A DNA stretch of 64,000 bases from Solimonas fluminis (GCF_002930645.1 NZ_PSNW01000005.1:124001-188000); one strand, 5' to 3'; counted from the stretch's first letter, positions 50,757 to 59,604 are shown. The notes: generated by a model not told the origin, from the letters alone. Numbers and translations are program-made.

Positions 50757-51721
50757 ACGCCCTGGCGGTGATCTCCGGCCTGCTGCGCGGGCTGCTGCAG
50801 GCCCCGCGGCACCTGGGCTTCGCGCAACGCTTCCTCGGCCAGTGGAACGCGCATGACGTCGCCGGCATCTGCACTTCCATGCGCGGAGGCCGCTACCGCG
50901 ATCCGCTGACGCAGACCCATCTCGCCGGCGAGGCCCTGCAGCGCCACGTGCAGGCGCTGTTCACCGCCTTCCCCGACCTGCAGCTCGGCCTCACCGGCCC
51001 GGTCATGACCGGGCGCAACGCCGTCTCCGCGCGCTACCGGCTGTCCGGCCACCACACCGGCCCGCTGCCCGGCGACATGGGCATCGACACCGTCACGCCC
51101 ACCGGCCGCGCGCTGTCGCTGGAGGCAACGCTGTTCATCGCCTTCGACGGGGACGGAACCGTACGGGTGGAAAACCACTTCGACCTGCAGGAGCTCGCCG
51201 GCCAGCTCGACTTCCTCGCGCTGCTGATGCCGCGCCAGCAGGGCGACTACCAGTTCGGCGCCTACTACCGTCTGCACAAGGGCAACCCCACCCCGCCGGA
51301 AGCCATCGGCATCACCTGGCTGCAGGTGCGCGGCGGCCGGGCGCCGTTCGACCAGGCCGCGCAGGTCACCAACGCCGTGCTGGAAAGCTTCGCCGGCAAG
51401 CCCGGCTTCGTCACCGGCATCATCGGCGCCCGCCCGCCCGACGCGGACGGCCGTTCCTCCGGCTTCACCCTGTCCGCCTGGGAATCACTGGAGGCGCTGG
51501 AAGCCAACCTGCTGCCCAATCCCGATCACCAGCAGGTGGTCCAGCAATTCATGAAGGAAGGCCTGGCCTACGGCACGCATTCCCGCGTGTACCAGCTGGT
51601 GCGGGCCAAGCCGGTGATGATCGCCTGCCCCGCCTGCGGCAAGAAGAACAACGCGCACAAGAAGGTCCATGCCTGCTCGGCCTGCGGCGCCGCGCTGGAA
51701 CCGGCTCCAGCCTACTGGTGA
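50753..51721 (+). CDS. SnoaL-like - ABM-like - zinc-ribbon fusion protein
   Basis: 322 residues in three parts. About 15-155: NTF2/SnoaL-like polyketide-cyclase fold (AQRFLGQWNAHDVAGICTSMRGGRYRDPLTQ..). About 160-285: ferredoxin-like dimeric alpha/beta-barrel resembling antibiotic-biosynthesis monooxygenases (ITWLQVRGGRAPFDQAAQ..FTLSAWESLEALEAN). C-terminal 30 residues: a zinc ribbon CPACGKKN..CSACG. I know no named protein with this order. It is coupled to the membrane isomerase-like gene and under the divergent TetR gene, so it may act on the same compound. Confidence 0.8.
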   Translation: MNALAVISGLLRGLLQAPRHLGFAQRFLGQWNAHDVAGICTSMRGGRYRDPLTQTHLAGEALQRHVQALFTAFPDLQLGLTGPVMTGRNAVSARYRLSGHHTGPLPGDMGIDTVTPTGRALSLEATLFIAFDGDGTVRVENHFDLQELAGQLDFLALLMPRQQGDYQFGAYYRLHKGNPTPPEAIGITWLQVRGGRAPFDQAAQVTNAVLESFAGKPGFVTGIIGARPPDADGRSSGFTLSAWESLEALEANLLPNPDHQQVVQQFMKEGLAYGTHSRVYQLVRAKPVMIACPACGKKNNAHKKVHACSACGAALEPAPAYW

Positions 51722-51892
51722 GCAGGCGCGGGCCATGGACGGCCGCGGTACCCCAGTTCAGCGGCAGGTACACGTCCGTGATCATCCCGTCCTCCCGCAC
51801 ATCCGGTCCGACGTTGACGTAGTGGAAGAAGACCGGAAATGCCCCGGCGCCCCGCCGCTGCGCGACAGCCATTCCCGGTACAGGTAGACCAC
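51711..51892 (-). pseudogene. Possible frameshifted gene remnant
   Basis: Two adjacent minus-strand frames give protein-like sequence: VVYLYREWLSRSGGA in one, then FPVFFHYVNVGPDVREDGMITDVYLPLNWGTAAVHGPRLL in another, joined by a single-base shift near 51842. The second part has a low-GC-bias residue mix (many F, Y, N, V) unlike the shadow translations around it. It would follow the 112-residue gene on the same strand. It may be a decayed gene or a real frameshifted one; no family recognised. Confidence 0.4.
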
Positions 51893-51911
51893 CCGATCCG
51901 CACGTCCATCG

Positions 51912-52250
51912 CTACTCCCCCTCATCGCCGAGAGGCGACCACGCCGGCACCGCTTGGGCAAGCCTGCCGTTCTCCGCAAAGCGCAGGCCCAGGCTCCCCA
52001 CCCAGACATAGCCCTCCTTCTCGAAGGGATGGGCGCCGGGCGCCGCGGCGGCGGCCGCCGCCAGCACCGACTCGCGCGTCGCCTCCGGCGGCACCGCCGC
52101 GCGGATGATGGCCAGCGACTGCCGCAGTGCTTCGGTCGTCTGCTGCAGCGAATCGCCCCGGTAGGCATACGAAATGCCCGCATCCAGCAGCCGTGCGGCC
52201 CACCAGGCATTGGACCCCAGCAGCAGGATGATGATGGTCGGTCGTCTCAC
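51912..52250 (-). CDS. Small secreted or membrane-anchored hypothetical protein
   Basis: 112 residues. The N-terminus MRRPTIIILLLGSNAWWAARLLDAGISYAY is hydrophobic after two arginines, consistent with a signal anchor. The rest (LQQTTEALRQSLAIIRAAVPPEA..PFEKEGYVWVGSLGLRFAENGRL) has helical then strand character. No family recognised. Ends where the possible frameshifted remnant begins. Confidence 0.6.
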   Translation of the reverse strand: MRRPTIIILLLGSNAWWAARLLDAGISYAYRGDSLQQTTEALRQSLAIIRAAVPPEATRESVLAAAAAAAPGAHPFEKEGYVWVGSLGLRFAENGRLAQAVPAWSPLGDEGE

Positions 52251-52359
52251 GTGTCTCTCCGGCTCAGGCCGGCGATGGTGCCTGCGATCCGGCCCGGAAG
52301 CGACCTGACGCCGCCCTCACATCCTTGTCGCTCCGGAGCGCTGCGCTCACACTACCGCC

Positions 52360-53265
52360 ATGACCCTCCGCACCTGGAAAGAAGCCGGCTCGCAGTTCCG
52401 CTTTGGCGGGCACGACATCTTCTACCGTGCCGAAGGCCGCGGCCGCGAGGCCCTGCTGTGCATCCACGGCTTCCCCACCGCATCCTGGGACTGGGAGCCG
52501 GTCTGGCCCTCGCTGCGCCAGCGCTTCGGCCACGTCGTGGCGCCCGACCTGCTGGGCTTCGGCTGGTCCGCCAAGCCGCGCCGCCACCATTACTCGCTGA
52601 TCGAACAGGCCGACCTCTGCGATGCCCTGCTGGCCGAGCGCGGCATCGAGCGCGTCCACGTGCTGGCCCACGACTACGGCGTCAGCGTGGCGCAGGAGCT
52701 GCTGGCGCGCGAGATCAGCCAGCCGCAGCGCCGCGCGCAACTGCTCTCGGTGGTGTTCCTCAACGGCGGGCTGTTCCCGGAAACACACCGCGCCATCTGG
52801 CAGCAGCGCTGGCTCAACGGCCCCCTGGGGCCGCTGCTGGCGCAGCTGATGAACGAAAAGCGCTTCGGCGAAACCTTCGGCCGCGTCTTCGGCCCGGAAA
52901 CCCGCCCCGGCATGATCGAGCTGCACGACTTCTGGCAGCTGATCTCGCACCAGGACGGCCACCGTCTCTCGCACCGCCTGATCCGCTACATCCGCGAGCG
53001 ACGCATGAACCGCGAGCGCTGGGTCGCCGCGCTGCAGCGCTCGCCGGTGCCGCTGCGCCTGATCAACGGCCCGGAAGACCCGGTTTCCGGAGCCCACCTG
53101 CTGGAGCGCTACCGTGAGCTGGTCCCCGAACCGGACACGGTCAGCATTCCCGGCATCGGCCACTATCCCCAGGTCGAGGCGCCCGACCGCGTCCTGCGCG
53201 CCTTCCACGAGTTCCACGACCGCCTGTCCGGGCCTAGTGGAAACCGCCCCCGCTCGCTATCCTGA
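52360..53265 (+). CDS. Alpha/beta hydrolase, haloalkane dehalogenase/epoxide hydrolase-like
   Basis: 301 residues. HGFPTASWDW oxyanion region, PDLLGFGWSAKP, nucleophile elbow HDYGVSVAQ with aspartate as the nucleophile, and the late acid and base in INGPEDPVSG and GIGHYPQVE. An Asp nucleophile points to dehalogenase or epoxide hydrolase chemistry rather than an esterase. The cap domain (about 135-220) is helical. The substrate is open. Confidence 0.87.
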   Translation: MTLRTWKEAGSQFRFGGHDIFYRAEGRGREALLCIHGFPTASWDWEPVWPSLRQRFGHVVAPDLLGFGWSAKPRRHHYSLIEQADLCDALLAERGIERVHVLAHDYGVSVAQELLAREISQPQRRAQLLSVVFLNGGLFPETHRAIWQQRWLNGPLGPLLAQLMNEKRFGETFGRVFGPETRPGMIELHDFWQLISHQDGHRLSHRLIRYIRERRMNRERWVAALQRSPVPLRLINGPEDPVSGAHLLERYRELVPEPDTVSIPGIGHYPQVEAPDRVLRAFHEFHDRLSGPSGNRPRSLS

Positions 53266-53340
53266 CCCCAGCCGCGATTTGCGGACGGGGGAAGCAGTTT
53301 TGCGGACAGATCACAACAGGTCGCGGGGTTCGCCAGGGAC

Positions 53341-54669
53341 ATGAGCGACACCCAGGTCACCGAAGGCCAGGAGCGCCGCCTTCCGGAAGGGATACCGGAG
53401 CAGATCGGCAAGTACGAGGTTCGCGGCGAAATCGGCCGCGGTGCCTGCGGCGTCGTCTACAAGGGTTTCGATCCCTTCGTGCAGCGCGACGTCGCCATCA
53501 AGGTCGCCCTGCACGATGCCGAGTTCAAGTCCGACGCGGCCCACGAGCGCGCCTTCTTCGCCGAGGCCCGCGCCGCCGGCATGCTGGCCCACCCGCACAT
53601 CGTCTCGCTGCACGACGCCGGCGTGGAGGGCGACCTCAGCTACCTGGTGATGGAGTACATCGACGGCGAGACCCTGCAGCCGCTGTGCCGCGCCAAGGGC
53701 GCGCGCGCGCCGCTGGACCAGGTCATCGACATCGTCTTCAAGTGCGCCAAGGCCCTGGACTATGCCCACGGCAAGGGCGTGCTCCACCGCGACATCAAGC
53801 CCAGCAACATCATGCTGACGCGCGAGGGCATCCCCAAGCTGATGGACTTCTCCATCGCCGAGATCAACTCCGGCGAGGCGAAGGAAGCCGAGCAGCAGGG
53901 CGTGCAGGGCTCGCCGCTGTACATGGCCCCCGAGCAGATCCGCCGCGAGCCGCTGACGCCGGCCACCGACCTCTACGCCCTGGGCGCGGTGATGTACCAG
54001 CTGCTCACCGGCCTGCCGCCGTTCCCGATCCCCGAGATTCCGCGCCTGTTCACCGCCATCAAGACCCAGCCGGCGCCGCGCGTGCGCGAGCTGCGGCCGG
54101 ACGTGCCGGAAGCGGTGTCGGAGGTGGTCTCGCGCCTGCTGCTGAAGACCCCGGGGGAGCGCTTCCAGAGCGGCGGCGAGCTGGCTGTCACGCTGACGCG
54201 CCTGTTCGACCAGCTGCGCCAGCAGGGCCTGGTGATCAGCCGCCGCGAATCGCGCGACTCCCTGCGCCGCCTGCATTTCTTCGACGGCTTCTCCGACGAG
54301 GAGATCGACGAGATCCTCAACGCCAGCAGCATGGCCACCTACCAGGCCGGCGAGACCATCATCGCCGAGGGCGACATCGACGACTCCTTCTACATCCTCG
54401 CCCTGGGCAGCGCCGAGGTGCGCAAGGGCGGCAAGGCGATCTACCGCCTGGAGAAGGGCGACTGCGTCGGCGAGATCGGCTTCCTCTCCGCCACCAAGCG
54501 CACCGCCACGGTGGTGGCGCTGAACAAGGTCCTGGCCCTGAAGATCAACGCCACCCTGATGGAAAAGGTATCGCGCGACTGCCAGCTCAGATTTTACAAG
54601 GTTTTCACACAAACCCTGATCTATCGCCTGTCGGTCACCAGCGCGCGGCTGTCGGCCCTGACCAGTTAG
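53341..54669 (+). CDS. Ser/Thr protein kinase fused to a cyclic-nucleotide-binding domain (first copy)
   Basis: 442 residues. Kinase domain 24-290: glycine loop GEIGRGACGVVY, K54, E75, HRD at 149-151 with N156, and APE at 196-198. The DFG position reads DFS (169-171), so the metal aspartate is kept while the glycine is replaced. A cNMP-binding domain follows (about 310-435) with GDCVGEIGFLSATKRTATV as phosphate cassette. There is no membrane helix, so it is a soluble kinase probably switched by cAMP or cGMP, like a one-chain version of PKA logic. A close paralogue lies 147 nt downstream. Confidence 0.92.
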   Translation: MSDTQVTEGQERRLPEGIPEQIGKYEVRGEIGRGACGVVYKGFDPFVQRDVAIKVALHDAEFKSDAAHERAFFAEARAAGMLAHPHIVSLHDAGVEGDLSYLVMEYIDGETLQPLCRAKGARAPLDQVIDIVFKCAKALDYAHGKGVLHRDIKPSNIMLTREGIPKLMDFSIAEINSGEAKEAEQQGVQGSPLYMAPEQIRREPLTPATDLYALGAVMYQLLTGLPPFPIPEIPRLFTAIKTQPAPRVRELRPDVPEAVSEVVSRLLLKTPGERFQSGGELAVTLTRLFDQLRQQGLVISRRESRDSLRRLHFFDGFSDEEIDEILNASSMATYQAGETIIAEGDIDDSFYILALGSAEVRKGGKAIYRLEKGDCVGEIGFLSATKRTATVVALNKVLALKINATLMEKVSRDCQLRFYKVFTQTLIYRLSVTSARLSALTS

Positions 54670-54816
54670 GCTGATGTTCCCAGTCCAGGCAAATCAAGGG
54701 TTTGCATGGATTCCGGGCGACCTGCACGGGCCGCCTTCGTGGCAAGCTGAGCGTCACGTCAGGTATCCTGCGGGACATATAGGAGCCGCGGGATTCCACG
54801 CGGCCGTGGGGATCAC

Positions 54817-56205
54817 GTGCAGTTAGACAAGAGCAACCCGGCGACCAAGTCGCGCCGGCGCGCGGGAGACACGGAGGTCAGCGCCATCCGGCGCCCGGCC
54901 GACCTGCCCGACTCGCCGCCGCAGACCATCGCCAAGTACGAGATCCGCGGCGAGATCGGCCGCGGCGCCTGCGGCGTCGTCTACAAGGCCTTCGATCCCT
55001 TCGTGCAGCGCGACGTCGCCATCAAGGTCGCCCTGCAGGACCCCGAGTTCAAGGCCGACGTCGCACACGAGCGCACCTTCTTCGCCGAGGCCCGCGCCGC
55101 CGGCATGCTGTCGCACAAGCACATCGTCTCGCTCTACGACGCCGGCGTGGAGGGCGACCTCAGCTACCTGGTGATGGAGTACATCGACGGCGAGACCCTG
55201 CAGCCGTTCTGCCGCCCCGGCGGCCAGCGCTTGCCGCTGGACCAGGTCATCGACATCGTCTTCAAGTGCGCCAAGGCGCTGGACTATGCCCATCACAAGG
55301 GCATCCTCCACCGCGACATCAAGCCCAGCAACATCATGCTGACGCGCGACGGCGTGCCCAAGCTCATGGACTTCTCCATCGCCGAGATCGGCCATGAGGT
55401 GAGCAGCACGCGCCACACCGGCGGCGGCACCGGCCTGCTGGGCTCGCCGCTGTACATGTCGCCGGAGCAGTCGCGCAACGAACAGCTCGACGGCACCAGC
55501 GACCTCTACTCGCTGGGCGCCGTGATGTTCCAGCTGCTCACCGGCCGGCCGCCGTTCCCGATGAAGGACATGAAGGAGCTGCTGCAGGCCATCGCCACCG
55601 AGCCGGCGCCGCGCGTCCGCGACCTGCGCCCCGACGTGCCGGCCGAGATCTCCAACCTGGTCTCGCGCCTGCTGCTGAAGACCCCGGAAGAGCGCTACCA
55701 GAAGGGCGGCGACCTCGCCGGCGCCCTGGCCCGCCTCTACGACCAGTTCAAGCTCGCCGGCCACACGGTGGGCCGCCGCGAATCGCGCGACTCGCTGCGC
55801 CGCCTGCACTTCTTCGACGGCTTCTCCGACGAGGACATCAACGAGATCCTCAACGTCAGCTCCATGGCCACCTACCAGCCGGGCGAGGCGCTGATCACCG
55901 AGAACGGCATCGACGCAGCCTTCTTCATCATCGCCCTGGGCACCGCCGAGGTGCAGAAGGGCGGGCGCGCGATCTACCGCCTGGAAAAGGGCGACTGCAT
56001 GGGCGAGATCGGTTTCGTCTCCGGCGCCAAGCGTACCGGCAACGTCGTCGCGCTCAACCAGGTGCTGGCCCTCAAGCTCAACGCCAGCGCCATCGGCCGC
56101 ATCTCCGAACGCTGCCAGCTGCGCTTCTACAAGGTCTTCACCGAAACCCTGATCTACCGCCTGTCCATGGCCAGCGCGCGCATCTCGGCGATGAACAACA
56201 GCTAG
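54817..56205 (+). CDS. Ser/Thr protein kinase fused to a cyclic-nucleotide-binding domain (second copy)
   Basis: 462 residues beginning at GTG. Same layout as the upstream gene: a basic N-terminal tail of about 37 residues, glycine loop GEIGRGACGVVY, K70, HRD..N, DFS in place of DFG, APE replaced by SPE (LYMSPEQ), and a C-terminal cNMP domain with GDCMGEIGFVSGAKRTGNV, where the alanine of the cassette is glycine. A glycine/threonine insert (VSSTRHTGGGTG) lengthens the activation loop. Clearly a tandem duplicate that has diverged in tail, loop and cassette, suggesting different targets or ligands. Confidence 0.9.
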   Translation: MQLDKSNPATKSRRRAGDTEVSAIRRPADLPDSPPQTIAKYEIRGEIGRGACGVVYKAFDPFVQRDVAIKVALQDPEFKADVAHERTFFAEARAAGMLSHKHIVSLYDAGVEGDLSYLVMEYIDGETLQPFCRPGGQRLPLDQVIDIVFKCAKALDYAHHKGILHRDIKPSNIMLTRDGVPKLMDFSIAEIGHEVSSTRHTGGGTGLLGSPLYMSPEQSRNEQLDGTSDLYSLGAVMFQLLTGRPPFPMKDMKELLQAIATEPAPRVRDLRPDVPAEISNLVSRLLLKTPEERYQKGGDLAGALARLYDQFKLAGHTVGRRESRDSLRRLHFFDGFSDEDINEILNVSSMATYQPGEALITENGIDAAFFIIALGTAEVQKGGRAIYRLEKGDCMGEIGFVSGAKRTGNVVALNQVLALKLNASAIGRISERCQLRFYKVFTETLIYRLSMASARISAMNNS

Positions 56206-56291
56206 TGTCAATCAATACGCAAAAGCTGTTTTTGTAAATAAAAAAACAACAAGTCCGGCCAGCGCCGGCTCTCAAGGATGAGAACGCGGCC

Positions 56292-56969
56292 ATGAGTCCC
56301 TCCACGCGCGACGCCCTCTGGTTCCATATCCTGTTCCTGGCGGCCGCCCTGCCGCTGGTGGCGCTGTCCGAGGGCACCGCCCGCGGCGAGCACCTGCTCT
56401 GGCTCACCCTCGGCTACCACTGCGCCCTGCCCCTGGTCAGCCTGGTCCGCCGCCACCACGAATGGCTGTTCCTGTGGCTGTTCCTGCTGCCCCTGGCGGC
56501 CGGGCAGGTGCTGCCGGACTGGGCCCTGGTGCGGGTGGCCGGCGTGCTGGTCTTCCCGGACCTGGGCCAGCCGCGCATCGGCGGCGACGTGCCCATCTAC
56601 TTCCTCGGCCTGTGGATGATGCTGCTGTTCCCGGTGCTGCTGATCGGCCACTCCAGCCGCAGTCCCTACCTGGTGACCGGCCTGCTGGCCCTGGCCCTGT
56701 TCGCCTTCTGGGAGTGGGCCGCCCGTCCGCTGCAGATCTGGTACAACCGCGACGTGCTCGCCATCGACGGCATGGCGCTCTACCCCCTGGTCCCGGAAAT
56801 GCTGCTGGCGCTCACGGCGCTATGGGCCTATCGTCACTTCGGCCGCGGCAGCATCGCCGGACGCCTGTTTGCCGCGCTGGGCGTCAACGTGTTCTATACC
56901 GGGGCCTGCTTCCTGTCGCTGCTGGGCATCGAGTACATCTACCGTTCAGCTTTGCTGGGTATTCTGTAG
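56292..56969 (+). CDS. Polytopic membrane protein, unknown
   Basis: 225 residues with about six or seven helices (ILFLAAALPLVALS, WLFLWLFLLPLAAG, YFLGLWMMLLFPVLLIG, LVTGLLALALFAFWEW, LVPEMLLALTALWAY, LFAALGVNVFYTGACFLSLLG). A charged cluster RPLQIWYNRDVLAIDG sits between helices. No family recognised. Separated from the kinase genes by an AT-rich spacer with a TGTTTTT/AAAAACA dyad. Confidence 0.72.
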   Translation: MSPSTRDALWFHILFLAAALPLVALSEGTARGEHLLWLTLGYHCALPLVSLVRRHHEWLFLWLFLLPLAAGQVLPDWALVRVAGVLVFPDLGQPRIGGDVPIYFLGLWMMLLFPVLLIGHSSRSPYLVTGLLALALFAFWEWAARPLQIWYNRDVLAIDGMALYPLVPEMLLALTALWAYRHFGRGSIAGRLFAALGVNVFYTGACFLSLLGIEYIYRSALLGIL

Positions 56970-57014
56970 CCAGACCGTCCCGCAAGGACGGCAAGACAAA
57001 TGGAGAATCAGCCA

Positions 57015-57617
57015 ATGAACCAATCCCGCCTCACCACCCTCGGCGCCGCTCTGCTGGCGTCCGCGGTCCTGCTGGCAGGCTGCAACAAGCCTGCGGACCC
57101 GGCCCAGACCCCGCCGCCGCCGTCCACCGTGCCCACCACCGAGGTCCCGGCCGAGCCGGCGCCGCCCCCGGCCGAGCCCGTGGCGGAACCCGAACCCGCC
57201 CCGGCTCCGGCCCCCAAGCCGAAGCCCAAGCCCAAGCCCACTCCGAAGCCGGCCGAGCCGGTGAGCCCGCCGCCGCCCCAGGTCTGCTACGACTGCGGCA
57301 CGGTCAGCTCCATCACCCCGGTGACGCAGAAGGGTGAGGCCGGCGCGCTCGGCACGCTTGGCGGCGCCGCCGCCGGCGGCGTGGCCGGTCACCAGTTCGG
57401 TGGCGGCCGCGGCAAGGACGTGGCCACCGTAGCCGGTGCCGTGCTCGGCGCCATGGCCGGCCGCGAGATCGAGAAGCGTGCCCGCAGCACCACGGTCTAC
57501 CAGATCGGCGTGTCGATGGAGGACGGCAGCTCCCGCACCGTCACCGTCAACGACCCTGCCGGCCTGCAGGTGGGTTCGCGGGTCCGCGTCGACGGCAACA
57601 ACCTGATGCCGCGCTAA
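57015..57617 (+). CDS. Glycine-zipper (SlyB/OmpA-2TM-like) outer-membrane lipoprotein
   Basis: 200 residues. Lipobox LLAGC; a Pro/Ala/Lys linker (PEPAPAPAPKPKPKPKPTPK) that can span to the cell wall; then CYDCGTVSSITPV and a glycine zipper (GALGTLGGAAAGGVAGHQFGGGRGKDVATVAGAVLGAMAG). Proteins of this kind stabilise the outer membrane. GGAG nine nucleotides before MNQSR decides for this start over an ATG five codons earlier. A strong terminator follows. Confidence 0.88.
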   Translation: MNQSRLTTLGAALLASAVLLAGCNKPADPAQTPPPPSTVPTTEVPAEPAPPPAEPVAEPEPAPAPAPKPKPKPKPTPKPAEPVSPPPPQVCYDCGTVSSITPVTQKGEAGALGTLGGAAAGGVAGHQFGGGRGKDVATVAGAVLGAMAGREIEKRARSTTVYQIGVSMEDGSSRTVTVNDPAGLQVGSRVRVDGNNLMPR

Positions 57618-57640
57618 GCCGGGCAAAGGGTAAAATAGAG

Positions 57641-57669
57641 AGGCCAGGCCGCAAGGCCTGGCCTTTTTT
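57641..57669 (+). terminator. Rho-independent terminator after the lipoprotein gene
   Basis: AGGCCAGGCC/GGCCTGGCCT, loop GCAA, then TTTTTT. Confidence 0.93.
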
Positions 57670-57694
57670 ATTTCCGAAGCGAGAAGAGGCAGTC

Positions 57695-58990
57695 ATGACG
57701 CAGGCGATGAAGGTACTGGTGATCGGTTCCGGCGGGCGCGAGCACGCGCTGGCCTGGAAGCTGGCGCAATCGCCGCGGGTGAGCGAGGTGATCGTGGCGC
57801 CGGGCAACGCCGGCACCGCCACGGAAGGCCGCTGCCGCAATGCCGCCGTGGCCGTGGACGACATCCCCGGGCTGCTGAAGCTGGCCCAGGCCGAGGGCGT
57901 GGGCTTCACCGTCGTCGGGCCCGAGGCGCCGCTGTCGCTGGGCGTGGTCGATGCCTTCCAGGCCGCCGGCCTGCGCATCTTCGGGCCCAGCAAGGCTGCC
58001 GCGCAGCTGGAGGCCTCCAAGGCCTTCACCAAGGACTTCCTCGAGCGCCACGCCATCCCCACCGCGCAGTACCGCGTCTTCACCGAGATCGACCCCGCCG
58101 TGGCCTACATCGCCCAGCGCGGCGCGCCCATCGTCGTGAAGGCCGACGGCCTGGCCGCCGGCAAGGGCGTGGTCGTGGCCACCACGGTGGAAGAGGCCCA
58201 GACCGCCGCGCGCGACATGCTCGGCGGCGAAATGCTGGGCCAGGCCGGCGCCCGCATCGTCGTCGAGGATTTCCTCGATGGCGAAGAGGCCAGCTTCATC
58301 GTCGTGGCCAGCGGCACGAGCTACGTCGCCATGGCCACCAGCCAGGACCACAAGCGCATCGGCGACGCCGACACCGGCCCCAATACCGGCGGCATGGGCG
58401 CCTACTCCCCCGCCCCGGTCGTGACCCAGGAAGTGCACGCCCGCGCCTGCCGCGAGGTGATCGAGCCCACCCTGCGCGGCATGGCCGCCGAGGGCGCGCC
58501 CTTCACCGGCTTCCTCTACGCCGGCCTGATGATCAACAGCCAGGGCGCACCGCGCGTGCTGGAGTTCAACGTGCGCATGGGCGACCCGGAAACCCAGCCC
58601 ATCCTGTTTCGCCTCGACTCCGACCTGCTGGACCTGCTCGAAGCCGCCGTCGACAGCCAGCTCGAAGCCGCCCAGCCCCGCTGGAGCCCGCAGCCCGCCC
58701 TGGGCGTGGTGATGGCCGCCGCCGGCTACCCCGGCCCCATCGCCAAGGGCGACGCCATCGTCGGCCTGGACGCCGCGCTGGGCACCGCCAAGGTCTTCCA
58801 CGCCGGCACCACGCTGCAAGGCGGCCAGGTCGTCACCAGCGGCGGCCGCGTGCTCTGCGTCGTCGCCCGCGGCGACACCGTGGGCGAGGCCCAGGCGCAG
58901 GCCTATGCCGCCGTGCGCAAGATCGGCTGGAAGGGCGTGCAGTTCCGCAACGACATCGGCTACCGCGCCATCGCGCGCGAACGCTCCTGA
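57695..58990 (+). CDS. purD: Phosphoribosylamine-glycine ligase
   Basis: Second step of purine synthesis: ATP-dependent joining of glycine to phosphoribosylamine. 431 residues, normal length. Motifs: KVLVIGSGGREHALAWKLAQ at the start, GPEAPLSLGVVD, the ATP-grasp signature GVVVATTVEEAQ and the metal-binding RVLEFNVRMGDPETQ. No purH is upstream, unlike in enterics. Coupled to a protease-like gene by a TGATG overlap. Confidence 0.97.
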   Translation: MTQAMKVLVIGSGGREHALAWKLAQSPRVSEVIVAPGNAGTATEGRCRNAAVAVDDIPGLLKLAQAEGVGFTVVGPEAPLSLGVVDAFQAAGLRIFGPSKAAAQLEASKAFTKDFLERHAIPTAQYRVFTEIDPAVAYIAQRGAPIVVKADGLAAGKGVVVATTVEEAQTAARDMLGGEMLGQAGARIVVEDFLDGEEASFIVVASGTSYVAMATSQDHKRIGDADTGPNTGGMGAYSPAPVVTQEVHARACREVIEPTLRGMAAEGAPFTGFLYAGLMINSQGAPRVLEFNVRMGDPETQPILFRLDSDLLDLLEAAVDSQLEAAQPRWSPQPALGVVMAAAGYPGPIAKGDAIVGLDAALGTAKVFHAGTTLQGGQVVTSGGRVLCVVARGDTVGEAQAQAYAAVRKIGWKGVQFRNDIGYRAIARERS

Positions 58991-59502
58991 TGCGCGCCGC
59001 CGCGGGTCTGATGCTCGCGGCATGGCTGCCGCTGACCGCCCTGGCGCAGGAAGCCGATCCCTGGGAACTCGTCGAGGCTCCGTCCGCGACCTACGGCTGG
59101 ACCGAGCGCGTGCGCGTCGAGACACTGACGCGCTACTTCGAGCTGGAAGCCAAGCTCGACACCGGCGCCGCCTCGTCCTCGCTGCATGCCACGGACATCG
59201 AGCTGTTCGAGCGCGAGGGCCAGAACTGGGTGCGCTTCACCGTCGAGGGCCAGCCGCTGGAGCAGCCGGTGGCGCGCCGCGTGCGCATCAAGCAGAAGAA
59301 CGGCGAGCCCGCGCAGGAGCGCTGGGTCGTGCGCCTGGACCTCTGCGTCGGCCGGGTCTTCATGCCCGCCGACTTCAGCCTGGTGGACCGCGGCAACTTC
59401 AGCACCCCCGCCCTGCTGGGCCGCGACGTGCTGCAGCACCTGGGGCCGGTGGATACGGAGAAGACGTTCACCGCGGAGCCGAGGTGTGCGGCACCGCCGT
59501 GA
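58990..59502 (+). CDS. Periplasmic retropepsin-like aspartic protease family protein
   Basis: 170 residues with signal peptide (LMLAAWLPLTALA). The core AKLDTGAASSSLHATDIELF carries the retropepsin active-site pattern DTGAxS; the later LLGRDVL provides the second conserved strand. Same family as the so-called ATP-dependent zinc proteases adjacent to RimK-like genes, now considered retropepsin-like. Dimerisation would be needed for activity. The start overlaps purD by one base, so translation is coupled although functions differ. Confidence 0.83.
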   Translation: MRAAAGLMLAAWLPLTALAQEADPWELVEAPSATYGWTERVRVETLTRYFELEAKLDTGAASSSLHATDIELFEREGQNWVRFTVEGQPLEQPVARRVRIKQKNGEPAQERWVVRLDLCVGRVFMPADFSLVDRGNFSTPALLGRDVLQHLGPVDTEKTFTAEPRCAAPP

Positions 59503-59512
59503 CTTCTTGCCT

Positions 59513-59574
59513 CCCTCTCACCGCTTGCGGGGAGAGGGTTGGCGAGGGCACGGATGCCCGAGGCAGGGCAACGC
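59513..59574. repeat. Dispersed 62-bp repeat (family 3), copy 2
   Basis: About 56 of 62 positions equal the element at 21319, including the CCCTCTC/GAGAGGG dyad and GGATGCCCGAGGCAG. It opens a 540-nt spacer without genes between the protease-like gene and rho. Confidence 0.85.
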
Positions 59575-59604
59575 TTGGAGCCGTTGCCGGGAAGCCATAC
59601 ACCG

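Noticed and set aside
53311-56211. Two minus-strand frames of more than 430 codons opposite the kinase genes
   Set aside because: Mirror translations of the kinases; no motifs of their own.
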